A stretch of 64,000 nt of DNA, taken from assembly GCA_934561055.1 (NCBI GenBank), contig CAKTFN010000007.1, positions 51,728 through 115,727 on the forward strand, read 5' to 3'. The position numbers were made by a program, and so were the translations under genes. Below are positions 49,312-58,071 of the stretch, one piece after another. Numbering within the stretch: position 1 is the first letter of the stretch; each line of letters begins with the position of its first letter. The DNA comes from an uncultured Eubacteriales bacterium (GTDB taxonomy: Bacteria > Bacillota > Clostridia > Oscillospirales > Acutalibacteraceae). Below the pieces are notes generated by a model that saw only the letters and a list, made by a program, of their open reading frames with translations, ran no database searches and had not been told where the DNA came from.

Positions 49312-49797
49312 TCAAACGTCGGTGAACGAAAAATCGTAAACACCGGCACGAAGCGCAAAAAGATTTCCGCTTTCATCAAAGGAAATCACCGCTTCACCGA
49401 GCGGATAACCGACTTTTTGCTGTGCTTTTGAAAATTTTTCGTTCTTTTCCTTCATTGCGGAAAAAAGCTCAAAAAGGGTTTGAATTCCTTTCGGAGAACC
49501 GAAAAGATTTTCAAAATTTTGAAGCGGGCACGAAATTCCGTCGTAAGAAATCGAATAAACCGAATCGCAAAGAGAAATTTCAAAGCCCTTTGCGTTTTCC
49601 GGCTCGGTGAGCGTCAACTTCATTTTTTGCGGCGACTCGCAACAAAAGATTCCCGAAACTTTTGTTTCCCCTTCTTTGAAAGATACCGAAATTTCCTTTT
49701 CCGGAAGGGAAATGCTTTTCGGGCTTTCTTTCGCCGAACAGGCACAAAAAAGCAAAAGAACCAATGCGGCGGATATGATTATTTTTTTCATTTTCAT
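49312..49797 (-). CDS. Small lipoprotein of unknown function
   Basis: A 161-residue lipoprotein. The signal MKMKKIIISAALVLLLF is followed by the lipobox FCAC with the lipidated Cys at about 20. The mature part is a beta-rich domain (EISVSFKEGETKVSGIFCC, KMKLTLTEPENAKGFEISL) resembling the LolA/GerS-type outer lipoproteins in outline, but I cannot assign a family. Located between the SGNH esterase gene and mazF, where Firmicutes often encode a sporulation-related lipoprotein near alr and ndoA. ATG follows GGAGAAAGGCTG. Confidence 0.7.
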   Translation of the reverse strand: MKMKKIIISAALVLLLFCACSAKESPKSISLPEKEISVSFKEGETKVSGIFCCESPQKMKLTLTEPENAKGFEISLCDSVYSISYDGISCPLQNFENLFGSPKGIQTLFELFSAMKEKNEKFSKAQQKVGYPLGEAVISFDESGNLFALRAGVYDFSFTDV

Positions 49798-49860
49798 CAG
49801 CCTTTCTCCGTAATACTTAGCCTCAGAAAATATATATCGCTTCGTCCTTTGACGTATGAC

Positions 49861-49896
49861 AAAAAGACTGCGGCGAAAACACCGTTCGCCGCAGTC
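49861..49896 (-). terminator. Terminator of the two-domain SGNH gene
   Basis: On the minus strand GACTGCGGCGAA pairs with TTCGCCGCAGTC and is followed by TTTTTGTC, about 20 bases past the stop codon. Confidence 0.85.
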
Positions 49897-49914
49897 CTTT
49901 GCGTTTTTTTAATT

Positions 49915-51156
49915 TCACTGCCAAATTGAGAGCGGAAGACTTTTGATTTCGTCCACAAGCGTTGAAGCGGCAAGTTCGTTAGACTGCTTGTTCGGGTGGC
50001 CGTTGATTGCACTTCCGTAGGTTCCCATGTCAAAAGAAAGACTTGCGCATTTTACCGCCGCATCCGCCGTTTCCGACTGATAAGCCGAAACGGCACGTTC
50101 AATCGCCGGATAAAGCGAATTGTTCATGTCTCCGAGAACGCAGAGAATGTATGCTTCCGGATTGCGTTCTCTCACAACGGAAAGAAACCGCCTGTATTCG
50201 CTTTCAAACGAAGCAACCGTTGACTCCGTTCCGCAATAAGAAGCGTCGTTCGTTCCGAGGTTAATCACAACGAGGTCGTTTTTATTTTCGGAAAAATTCC
50301 AATCCGGAGCGGTTTCGGAATTTGTGAGCGTTTTTCCGTAATGATTGAAGATTACATAATCATTCGGCGCTCCGTTTGAAGCAAAGCCGGTGTAAACTCC
50401 GTAGCCGGAAAACGCAACGGCATAGCAGTCCGCCTCAAGCTTTTGCGAGGCGAGAAAAGCGTAGGTTTCAATGAAGTTTTCCGTTCTCGTTGAAAAACTT
50501 CCGTTCAAATTTTCTTCGTCAAGGCCGTAGCCTGCGGTGATTGAGTCTCCGATGAATTCAATTTTGAGCGGCCTTTTCGGCGCAGGACAGATATCGCCCT
50601 TTGCATACGCTCTGATTTCGCTGACGCCGACCGTTGAGTACATCGCTTCCGAAACTTTCACAACCTGAACTTCCGCGTCTCCGCTGACCGAAGAAAGATC
50701 GACGGTAATTTCCTCGCTCTCCTCGTCAAGAACTTCGTCCGCCGCCGCAACTCCGTTGACGAGAATAATAACTCTGGGACGGTGGTTATACGGAACACCG
50801 AAGGATTTGTCAACACGGCAGGTCACAGTCACCGACTCGCCCTCGCAAAGGAAGGAAATTCCGCTTCCGGACATTGAAAACCACATTGTTCCGTCCTCAA
50901 AGTATGTTCTTCCGACGGATTTTACAAAATTATTGTTCGGAGTAAAGGTCATGGTGCGAAGCTCGGCGTCCTCCGGGAAACGGGGATTTCCGGCGTAAAG
51001 CTTTGTCGTTGTTGAAGCGTTTGTGTTTCCGAACGGCTTCCAAAAATTATTCACGTCTTCAAGACGGTTTGCGTCAAAATTTATAAATGCATAAACAATG
51101 CCGACAAGAACAACAAAGAAAAGAACGATTGAAAACACTCTGAAACCACGTTTCAA
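49915..51156 (-). CDS. Membrane-anchored two-domain SGNH esterase (CE2-like)
   Basis: A 413-residue protein: an N-terminal membrane anchor (about 8-27, FSIVLFFVVLVGIVYAFI), a jelly-roll domain (about 60-190), and a C-terminal SGNH hydrolase with IEFIGDSITAGYGLD, DLVVINLGTNDASY and the catalytic INGHPN block. This arrangement matches carbohydrate esterase family 2 acetyl-xylan esterases, which deacetylate polysaccharides. No anchoring dockerin is present. The start is a TTG at 51156 with GGGAGATGAAATT just before it; 22 upstream codons are unsupported. Substrate is inferred from fold only. Confidence 0.85.
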   Translation of the reverse strand: MKRGFRVFSIVLFFVVLVGIVYAFINFDANRLEDVNNFWKPFGNTNASTTTKLYAGNPRFPEDAELRTMTFTPNNNFVKSVGRTYFEDGTMWFSMSGSGISFLCEGESVTVTCRVDKSFGVPYNHRPRVIILVNGVAAADEVLDEESEEITVDLSSVSGDAEVQVVKVSEAMYSTVGVSEIRAYAKGDICPAPKRPLKIEFIGDSITAGYGLDEENLNGSFSTRTENFIETYAFLASQKLEADCYAVAFSGYGVYTGFASNGAPNDYVIFNHYGKTLTNSETAPDWNFSENKNDLVVINLGTNDASYCGTESTVASFESEYRRFLSVVRERNPEAYILCVLGDMNNSLYPAIERAVSAYQSETADAAVKCASLSFDMGTYGSAINGHPNKQSNELAASTLVDEIKSLPLSIWQ

Positions 51157-51278
51157 AATTTCATCTCCCTGCTTTTCAAAAATAATAGGTAATATAATAT
51201 CACAAAAATTCTCACAGGTCAACCTTTGTTATGCAACCCGCCTGCGACCGCATATTTCGTTTTACTACGTCAGGACAT

Positions 51279-51313
51279 AAAAAAGCCGTTCCGAAACGGT
51301 GCGGAACAGCTTT
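51279..51313 (-). terminator. Rho-independent terminator of nnrDE
   Basis: On the minus strand GCTGTTCCG pairs with CGGAACGGC and is followed by TTTTTTATG, 27 bases past the stop codon. Confidence 0.8.
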
Positions 51314-51339
51314 TCAATAATTGTTATTGCTTCAGTCGG

Positions 51340-52884
51340 TCATTCAAAATCGGCAAAAGCTTCGCGGAGTTCTTCAATAACGTCGCTCGGAATGATTCCC
51401 GTTTTTGAGTATTTATCCGCAAGAACGTCGGCGCAGTAACCGTGGATATAAACGGCGGTGTCGCACGCATCAACCGGGCGAAGTCCCCTCGCACAGAAAG
51501 CCGAAAGAATTCCGGCAAGAACGTCGCCGCTTCCTCCCTTTGAAAGGCCGTTGTTTCCGGAAGCGTTGACATACACTCTGTCCGATTCCGGCGAAGCGAC
51601 AACGGTGTTCGAGCCTTTGAGAACAACATAAACGCCATGTTCCTTTGAAAAACCTCCGGCGCAGGAAACTCTGTCCGCCTGAATGAGGTTCGTCTGAAGA
51701 CCCGTGAGTCTGCTCATCTCTCCGGGGTGCGGAGTGAGAATCACCGGAGCGGAAACGTTTTCAAGAAGCGTTTTGTTTTTTGCAATGATATTGAGTGCGT
51801 CGGCATCGACAACAACAGGAACTTTTGCGTTTTCCAAAACGGCCTTGAGAACGGCCTCGGTGTCCTCGTTCACGCCGAGTCCGCAACCGATGAGGATTGC
51901 GTCAAAATTTTCAAGCGAAGCGATGAGCTTTTCGGTGCAGCCGGACGAAAGCGTTCCTTGTGCATTTCCTTCAAGCGGCATGAAAAGCGTTTCCGTGAGC
52001 TTTGCGGTCATGGTGTTATAAATACACTCCGGAAAAGCGCAGGTGACAAGACCGACACCGCTACGAAGAGCCGCCTTTGCCGCAAGTGCGGCGGCGCCGG
52101 GCATTGAACGGCTTCCGCAAATCGAAAGAAGCCGGCCGAAAGTACCCTTGTGAGCGCAGGGGTCACGGTACGGAAAAAGATTTCCGATTTCGGTCTTATT
52201 ATAGGTATACATCGAATTGTTGATGAAGTTATAGCTGTCCTCGGGAATTCCGATGTTTGCGATGATTATGTCTCCGCAGCAGTCGGACGCCGGATGAACA
52301 ATGTGCGCCGGCTTGAGGGCGGAAATCGCAATCGTGTAATCGGCAACAAAGCAGTTCGGGTCACGGTAACCGCTGTCGCAGTAAACTCCGCTCGGAACGT
52401 CGATTGCAAACTTGAGACCGTTCGCCTGCGACATTTCGTTAATGAGCATCTTCATGTCTTCGGAAATCGAGCCGTAAAAGCTGAAGCCGAAAATTGCGTC
52501 AACAACAACGTCGGCGCTTTTTACGGTTTGAATCGCCTTTGCTCTGTCGGCGTCGTACCAGACGGTCGGGATTGCAATGTCAACGGCCATTTTATACATA
52601 TATTCGGCTTCGGGACTTCCCGGATAGCCGGAGGCAAGAACAATGCAGACGTTATAGCCGTTTTCGGCAAATTTTCTCGCAACAACAAAGCCGTCTCCAC
52701 CGTTGTTCCCTTTTCCGCAGACAACAACAATGTTTCGCCTTCTTGTTTTTTCGCTTTCGATGATGTTTCTGATGTTTCTTGTGCAAGCGGCTCCGGCGTT
52801 TTCCATCATACGCTGATAGCTCAAGCCGTACTTCGCCGTGTATTTTTCAACCTGCTTCATTTCATCGCAGTTGAGAAGTCGCAT
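51340..52884 (-). CDS. nnrD: Bifunctional NAD(P)H-hydrate epimerase / ADP-dependent dehydratase
   Basis: Repairs hydrated NADH and NADPH. The 514-residue protein fuses the NnrE epimerase (YjeF-N, about 1-205: VEKYTAKYGLSYQRMMENAG, VVVCGKGNNGGDGFVVARKF, FAIDVPSGVYCDSG) with the NnrD dehydratase (about 225-505: KGTFGRLLSICGSRSMPGAA, VILTPHPGEMSRLTG, NGLSKGGSGDVLAGILSAF). Both are full length. The ATG at 52884 follows AAAGGTGGATTATTT. In Firmicutes this gene commonly lies near alr and ndoA, consistent with the mazF gene downstream. Confidence 0.95.
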   Translation of the reverse strand: MRLLNCDEMKQVEKYTAKYGLSYQRMMENAGAACTRNIRNIIESEKTRRRNIVVVCGKGNNGGDGFVVARKFAENGYNVCIVLASGYPGSPEAEYMYKMAVDIAIPTVWYDADRAKAIQTVKSADVVVDAIFGFSFYGSISEDMKMLINEMSQANGLKFAIDVPSGVYCDSGYRDPNCFVADYTIAISALKPAHIVHPASDCCGDIIIANIGIPEDSYNFINNSMYTYNKTEIGNLFPYRDPCAHKGTFGRLLSICGSRSMPGAAALAAKAALRSGVGLVTCAFPECIYNTMTAKLTETLFMPLEGNAQGTLSSGCTEKLIASLENFDAILIGCGLGVNEDTEAVLKAVLENAKVPVVVDADALNIIAKNKTLLENVSAPVILTPHPGEMSRLTGLQTNLIQADRVSCAGGFSKEHGVYVVLKGSNTVVASPESDRVYVNASGNNGLSKGGSGDVLAGILSAFCARGLRPVDACDTAVYIHGYCADVLADKYSKTGIIPSDVIEELREAFADFE

Positions 52885-52973
52885 AAATAATCCACCTTTC
52901 AAACATTTTTCCGTGATTACCGCTTCATTGTATCACACTTTCGCCGAAATTAAAATATTTTTTTGATTAACTC

Positions 52974-53002
52974 TTGAAAAAAAGTTCGATTTATGTTAAA
53001 GT
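52974..53002 (+). promoter_or_regulatory. Sigma-A promoter of the pheST T-box transcript
   Basis: TTGAAA (52974-52979) and TAAAGT (52997-53002) are 17 bases apart, immediately before the T-box leader. Divergent from nnrDE. Confidence 0.7.
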
Positions 53003-53009
53003 ATCAGAA

Positions 53010-53259
53010 GATAACGCAATGAAAAAGAGAGTAAGCGTTCTTTTTTCGTTTCAGAGAGGGGCGGCGCAGGCTGAAAGCCGCTTCATCGAAAAAACGCCGA
53101 AGTTCACTTTGGAGCGGTGGGGCTGAAAAAAAGTAGGTCTCAACGGGTTACCTCCGTTAACGGGTACAAGGAGTGTTTGCTTTTTGCAAAAATTAGGGTG
53201 GTACCGCGGAGTATTTTGATTTTCAGCTTCGTCCCTACTTATGGGGACGAAGCTTTTTG
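53010..53259 (+). promoter_or_regulatory. T-box riboswitch of pheST (Phe specifier)
   Basis: The leader has a canonical T-box AGGGTGGTACCGCGG (53195-53209) followed by a terminator AGCTTCGTCCC (53225-53235) with GGGGACGAAGCT (53243-53254) and TTTTTG. Stem I includes GGCTGAAAGCC, and the specifier TTC (53103-53105, a Phe codon) is followed by ACTTTGGAGC. Phe starvation should relieve termination and raise pheST expression. Confidence 0.92.
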
Positions 53260-53304
53260 TTTTGCCTCTTAATTCACACATACAACGAAAGGAATGATTT
53301 CAAA

Positions 53305-54324
53305 ATGAAAGAACAACTTGAAGCAATCCGCAAAAGTGCGATTGAAGAACTTCAAAAAGCTTCTGTTTTGCAGGATCTTGATTCCGTCAGAGTTAAATTC
53401 CTCGGCAAAAAGGGCGAACTCACCGCAATTCTCAAGCAGATGGGCAAGCTTTCCGCCGAAGAAAGACCCGTAATCGGCCAGCTTGCAAACGAAATCAGAG
53501 CCGACCTTGAAGGAAAAATTTCCGGAAGAGTCGATTCAATCAAAGAAAGAATGCTCGAAGAAAAGCTCAAGAGCGAAAAAATTGACGTCACCCTCCCCTC
53601 AAACCGTGTTCCCCTCGGCCACAAGCACCCGCTTTCAATCGTGCTTGACGAGGTTAAGGATATCTTCTTCGGAATGGGCTTTTCCGTTGCCTCGGGTCCC
53701 GAAATCGAATGGGATTACTATAACTTTGAAGCGCTCAATATTCCGAAGAACCACCCGGCAAGAGATACTCAGGACACCTTCTATATCACGGAAAATATGC
53801 TTTTGAGAACCCAGACCTCTCCCTGCCAGATTCGTGTCATGGAAAAGCAGGCTCCGCCGATTCGAGTAATCGCTCCCGGCCGTGTTTATCGCTCCGACGC
53901 CGTTGACGCAACCCATTCGCCGATTTTCCATCAGATTGAAGGCCTTGTTGTTGACAAGGGCATCACTATGGCCGACCTCAAGGGCTGCTTGGAAGATTTT
54001 GCAAAAAGTCTTTACGGCGAGGACACGAAAATCAGACTCAGACCGCACCACTTCCCGTTCACCGAGCCTTCGTGCGAAATTGACGTTTCATGCTTCAACT
54101 GCGGCGGAAAAGGCTGCCCGATGTGCAAGGGCGAAGGCTGGATTGAAATTCTCGGCGGCGGAATGGTTCACCCGAAGGTTCTTAAAAACTGCGGAGTCGA
54201 TCCCGACGTTTACAGCGGTTTTGCTTTCGGCATCGGTCTTGAAAGACTTGTTATGTTCCGCTTCAACATTGACGATATGCGTCTTCTTTATGAGAACGAC
54301 GTCAGATTCCTCAACCAGTTTTAA
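53305..54324 (+). CDS. pheS: Phenylalanyl-tRNA synthetase alpha subunit
   Basis: Catalytic alpha subunit of the alpha2-beta2 enzyme, 339 residues. N-terminal coiled coil (KEQLEAIRKSAIEELQKA) followed by class II core: HKHPLSIVLDEVKDIFFGMG, TQDTFYITENMLLRTQTSP, GRVYRSDAVDATHSPIFHQ and GIGLERLVMFRFNIDDMR. All motif 2 and 3 residues are present. The start at 53305 follows GAAAGGAATGATTTCAAA; 16 codons upstream lie in the terminator of the T-box and are rejected. Followed by pheT after 15 bases. Confidence 0.97.
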   Translation: MKEQLEAIRKSAIEELQKASVLQDLDSVRVKFLGKKGELTAILKQMGKLSAEERPVIGQLANEIRADLEGKISGRVDSIKERMLEEKLKSEKIDVTLPSNRVPLGHKHPLSIVLDEVKDIFFGMGFSVASGPEIEWDYYNFEALNIPKNHPARDTQDTFYITENMLLRTQTSPCQIRVMEKQAPPIRVIAPGRVYRSDAVDATHSPIFHQIEGLVVDKGITMADLKGCLEDFAKSLYGEDTKIRLRPHHFPFTEPSCEIDVSCFNCGGKGCPMCKGEGWIEILGGGMVHPKVLKNCGVDPDVYSGFAFGIGLERLVMFRFNIDDMRLLYENDVRFLNQF

Positions 54325-54339
54325 GGAGGTGCTTTAAGA

Positions 54340-56721
54340 ATGAATCTTTCAAAAAAATGGCTTCTTGATTTTGTTGATCTTGACGTAAGCGACAAAAAAT
54401 TTGCAGACGAAATGACCCTCTCCGGTTCAAAGGTTGAGGCCTTTGAGGTTGAAGGCAGCGAGCTTTCAAACATCGTTACCGGAAGAATCGACTCGCTCAC
54501 CCGCCACCCGGATTCCGACCATATGTGGATTTGCTCGGTAAACGTCGGCAAAGACGAAAACATTCAAATCGTTACCGGCGCACAAAATCTCAAAGAGGGC
54601 GACGTTGTTCCCGTTGCGATGGACGATTCCTACGTTCACGGCGGACAGCACATTACAAAAGGAAAGCTCAGAGACGTTGAAAGCTGCGGTATGCTTTGCT
54701 CGCTCGGCGAGCTTGGTCTCACCGTTCACGACTTTCCCTATGCAATTGAGGACGGAATTTTCGTTCTCGGCGACGACTGCGACAAAACTCTCGGCATTGA
54801 CATTCGTGAGGCAATCGGCCTCAACGACACCGTTACCGAATTTGAAATCACCTCAAACAGACCGGACTGCCTTTCGATCATCGGACTTGCACGTGAAGCT
54901 TCGGCAACCTTCGGCGTTCCGTTCAAAAAGCACGAGCCGGCCGTTAAAGGCTCGGGCGGAGACGTCAACGAGCTTCTTTCGGTTGAAATTCTCAACCCCG
55001 ACCGCTGCTACCGTTACTGCGGTGCGGTTGTTCAAAACGTTCGGGTAAAGCCCTCTCCCCGCTGGATGAGAGAAAGACTTCGTGCCTGCGGAGTAAGACC
55101 TATCAACAACATCGTTGACATCACAAACTATGTTATGCTCGAATACGGTCAGCCTATGCACGCTTTTGACCTTCGCTTCCTTGAAGGCAACAGCGTAATT
55201 GTCAGAACCGCAAAGAACGGCGAAAAAATCACTACCCTTGACGGCGTTGAGCGTGACCTCACCGAGGAAATGCTCGTAATTGCCGACAAGAGCAAGCCCG
55301 TTGCCGTTGCCGGAGTTATGGGCGGCGAATACAGCGGAATCATGGACGACACGAACACAATCGTTTTTGAAAGCGCCTGCTTCAACGGTCCGACAACGAG
55401 AATCACCGCAAAGAACCTCGGCATGAGAACCGAAGCGAGCGGAAGATACGAAAAAGAGCTTGACCCGGAAAACTGTATGCCTGCGCTTCTTCGTGCGCTT
55501 GAGCTTGTTGAAGAGCTTGACGCCGGCGACGTTGTGAACGGAATTATCGACTGCGACAAATCGGTCAAAAAGGACAGAACCCTTCCGTTTGAGCCGCAGT
55601 GGGTCAACGATTTCATCGGAATCAACGTTTCCGCAGAGGAGCAGAAGAGAATCCTTGAAGCGATTGATTTCAAGGTTGAAAACGGCGTTATAACCGCTCC
55701 CTCGTTCAGAAACGACATTGAACATCAGGCGGATATTTCGGAAGAGATTGCACGTTTTTACGGCTACCAGAACATTCCGAACAGAAAGCTCGGCGGCGTT
55801 GCAAACGCAAAGCTCACCCCGGAGCAGAAAATGGAAAAGCTTGTTTCTCAAACCCTTCTCGGCTGCGGCCTTTCGGAAATTGCAACCTTCTCGTTCATCA
55901 GCCCGAAGCATTATGACAAAATCAGACTTTCAAAGGACGACCCGAGAAGAAGCGGCGTTGTTATTTCAAACCCGCTCGGCGAGGACACAAGCGTTATGAG
56001 AACCACCGTTATCCCCTCCATGCTTGACGTCCTTTCAAGGAACTATAACAACAGAAATGCGGCGGCTTCGCTCTTTGAAATTTCAAACGAATACATCTAT
56101 AACGGAACCGAAAAGCTTCCCGACGAAAACGTAAAAGTTACCCTCGGAATGTATGGCGACACGGTTGACTTCTTCTCGCTCAAGGCCGTTATCGAAGAGC
56201 TTCTTTACGTCACCGGCGTTTCGGGTTACGACGTTGTTCCCGTTACCGACGACCCGACCTTCCACCCCGGAAGAACCGCCGCCCTCAAAATCGGCGACGT
56301 TCAAATCGGTTATCTCGGCGAAGTTCACCCGGCCGTCCTTTCAAATTACGGAATCGGCGCAAAGGCTTACATCGGACAGCTCGACTTTGCTTCGCTCATC
56401 AAGTTCGGCAATCTCAAGCGTGTTTACAAGCCCCTTCCCCGCTTCCCGGCCTCAAGCCGTGACCTCGCCTTTGTTTGCGACATTGACCTTCCCGTTATGA
56501 CGCTTGAAAAGGCAATTTCCGGCGCAGTCGGAAAGATTCTTGAAGACATCACCCTCTTCGATGTCTATGTCGGTTCGCAGATTCCGGACAAGATGAAGAG
56601 CGTTGCCTTCAGCATCAAGATGAGAGCCGCCGACCACACCCTCACCGACGAGGAATCCGATTCGGCAATGAAAAAGGCTATCGACGCCCTTGCAAAAATG
56701 GGAATCAATCTCAGAAGCTGA
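54340..56721 (+). CDS. pheT: Phenylalanyl-tRNA synthetase beta subunit
   Basis: Beta subunit of the Phe-tRNA synthetase, 793 residues. Domains in order: N-terminal OB-fold tRNA-binding domain (SLTRHPDSDHMWICSVNVG), B3/B4 editing domain (GTHETF-like region with EFEITSNRPDCLSIIGLARE), B5, class II-like core and C-terminal FDX-ACB anticodon-binding domain (RFPASSRDLAFVCD, FDVYVGSQIPDKMKS). ATG follows AAGGAGGTGCTTTAAGA. Terminated by the hairpin at 56732. Confidence 0.97.
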   Translation: MNLSKKWLLDFVDLDVSDKKFADEMTLSGSKVEAFEVEGSELSNIVTGRIDSLTRHPDSDHMWICSVNVGKDENIQIVTGAQNLKEGDVVPVAMDDSYVHGGQHITKGKLRDVESCGMLCSLGELGLTVHDFPYAIEDGIFVLGDDCDKTLGIDIREAIGLNDTVTEFEITSNRPDCLSIIGLAREASATFGVPFKKHEPAVKGSGGDVNELLSVEILNPDRCYRYCGAVVQNVRVKPSPRWMRERLRACGVRPINNIVDITNYVMLEYGQPMHAFDLRFLEGNSVIVRTAKNGEKITTLDGVERDLTEEMLVIADKSKPVAVAGVMGGEYSGIMDDTNTIVFESACFNGPTTRITAKNLGMRTEASGRYEKELDPENCMPALLRALELVEELDAGDVVNGIIDCDKSVKKDRTLPFEPQWVNDFIGINVSAEEQKRILEAIDFKVENGVITAPSFRNDIEHQADISEEIARFYGYQNIPNRKLGGVANAKLTPEQKMEKLVSQTLLGCGLSEIATFSFISPKHYDKIRLSKDDPRRSGVVISNPLGEDTSVMRTTVIPSMLDVLSRNYNNRNAAASLFEISNEYIYNGTEKLPDENVKVTLGMYGDTVDFFSLKAVIEELLYVTGVSGYDVVPVTDDPTFHPGRTAALKIGDVQIGYLGEVHPAVLSNYGIGAKAYIGQLDFASLIKFGNLKRVYKPLPRFPASSRDLAFVCDIDLPVMTLEKAISGAVGKILEDITLFDVYVGSQIPDKMKSVAFSIKMRAADHTLTDEESDSAMKKAIDALAKMGINLRS

Positions 56722-56731
56722 GTATAAAAAC

Positions 56732-56771
56732 AAAACCGTACCCTTGAAAACTGTTCGGGGTACGGTTTTTT
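56732..56771 (+). terminator. Terminator of pheST overlapping the next gene's leader
   Basis: AAAACCGTACCC pairs with GGGGTACGGTTTT and leads into TTTTTT. The T tract is directly followed by the Shine-Dalgarno of the small zinc-protein gene, so that gene depends on readthrough. Confidence 0.85.
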
Positions 56772-56787
56772 GAAAGGTTATGAATTT

Positions 56788-57045
56788 ATGCTTTCGGAAA
56801 ACGAACTTCAAAAAATCAACGAATTCAGCGTTAACAACATGGAGTTTCTTGAAGAAGAACAAAAATGCGGCTGCTTTTTCTGCGGAAAAATTTTCAATTC
56901 TTCGGAAATCACCGGGTGCATCGAGGACGAAGACGGCGACACTGCCGTTTGTCCGTTTTGCAAAATAGACTCGGTAATCGGTGAAAGCAGCGGCTGCGAA
57001 ATCACTCCGGAGCTTCTCAAGGAAATGCATGACTATTGGTTCTGA
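56788..57045 (+). CDS. Small zinc-ribbon protein of unknown function
   Basis: An 85-residue cytoplasmic protein with two Cys pairs: CGCFFCGKIF (about 31-40) and AVCPFCKIDSVIGE (about 58-71), forming a likely zinc ribbon, then the ending ITPELLKEMHDYWF. The pattern is a widely conserved bacterial family with no known function that I know only as a cytoplasmic protein. The start at 56788 has AAAGG ten bases before; an upstream TTG start overlaps the terminator. It is transcribed only by readthrough of the pheST terminator or by an unseen internal promoter. Confidence 0.82.
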   Translation: MLSENELQKINEFSVNNMEFLEEEQKCGCFFCGKIFNSSEITGCIEDEDGDTAVCPFCKIDSVIGESSGCEITPELLKEMHDYWF

Positions 57046-57050
57046 ATTTT

Positions 57051-57087
57051 AAAAACGGCCGTGATCAAACGTCACGACCGTTTTTTT
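57051..57087. terminator. Bidirectional terminator between the zinc protein and EEP genes
   Basis: AAAACGGCCGTGA pairs with TCACGACCGTTTT, with T tracts on both strands. It serves two convergent genes. Confidence 0.85.
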
Positions 57088-57088
57088 A

Positions 57089-58006
57089 TCAATTAAATTT
57101 TACGTCCGCATAAATCGGAAAATGATCCGAAACGTAACGACCGTAAACTCCGACGGTAACGGTTCTGAAAACGAGGGGCGAAACCTTGTCGTTGACAAGA
57201 ATATAATCGAGCGTTTCGTCCGTGTTGTTCACTGCGTCGCCGTCGTGGAACGTTCCGTAAGTGAGGCTGTCCTCCGCAGCCAAAGAAGCGTCCCGAAGCC
57301 CGAAGGAGGTCATCTCCTTATAAACGGAGCTTTCGGGCGTTGCGTTCAAATCTCCGGTGAAGACAACGGGAAGATTTTGAAACTTTCCCCTGACAAGCTT
57401 TGAAATGAGCTTCGGCGAATTGGCCCTCGCCTCTTCTCCCATGTGGTCAAAATGGGTGTTTGCGTGGGCATAACGCTCGCCGGTCGCCCTGTTTTCAAGA
57501 ATCGCCCATGTGCAGACCCGTCTGCAGGCGGCGTCCCAGCCGAAGGATTTTTCGCCCGGTGTTTCCGAAAGCCAAAACGTTCCGCTGTCAACGAGCTTAT
57601 ACTTTCCTTTGAGATAAAAAATCGTTGAACGTTCGCTGAAAAAGTTTCCGTCCCTGTCGGCTCCGACGCTCGAATAAAAAGCGGAAAGCTTTTTAACGAG
57701 CGTAACGTATGCCGGAACACGAAGCTCCTGAACGCCGAGGGAATCGGGAAGAATTTTCAAAATTTCATCAACGACGAGGTTGTTTCTGAATTCGTTCGGA
57801 ACCTTGTTGACGTCATAAGCTCTCACGTTGAACGACATTACACGAACACAATCCGGCGCACATTCGGAAACATCAATTTCCGGAAACGTTCCGCTTTTGT
57901 AAGCGTCGCCCCAAAAGCTTGTGAGCGGAGTTGCAAAAATCGAAACCGCACACAAAACGGCGGCAACTATTGTTCTGACCTTTGAATAAAAAACGTTTGA
58001 GAACAT
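57089..58006 (-). CDS. Secreted endonuclease/exonuclease/phosphatase (EEP) family protein
   Basis: A 305-residue exported protein with a signal peptide (about 9-25, VRTIVAAVLCAVSIFATPL, cleavage near LTS). The EEP fold follows: VMSFNVRAYD (metal-binding Asn), NLVVDEILKILPDSLGVQEL (Glu ligand), HANTHFDHMG, VFTGDLNATPESSVY and the C-terminal SDHFPIYADV with catalytic His. The family includes DNases, sphingomyelinases and lipid or nucleotide phosphodiesterases; the exact activity is not readable. ATG at 58006 follows AAAAGGAGAAGAGAAAAT; 23 codons upstream are unsupported. It lies downstream of rodA. Confidence 0.9.
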   Translation of the reverse strand: MFSNVFYSKVRTIVAAVLCAVSIFATPLTSFWGDAYKSGTFPEIDVSECAPDCVRVMSFNVRAYDVNKVPNEFRNNLVVDEILKILPDSLGVQELRVPAYVTLVKKLSAFYSSVGADRDGNFFSERSTIFYLKGKYKLVDSGTFWLSETPGEKSFGWDAACRRVCTWAILENRATGERYAHANTHFDHMGEEARANSPKLISKLVRGKFQNLPVVFTGDLNATPESSVYKEMTSFGLRDASLAAEDSLTYGTFHDGDAVNNTDETLDYILVNDKVSPLVFRTVTVGVYGRYVSDHFPIYADVKFN

Positions 58007-58071
58007 ATTTTCTCTTCTCCTTTTAAAAAAATTTTCTTTATTTGACGCCCGTCCTCTTTCGGGCGGCAAAA

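Noticed and set aside
58021..58071. GCCCG...CGGGC hairpin after rodA as terminator
   Set aside because: The stem is short and not followed by a proper T run, so I do not call it.
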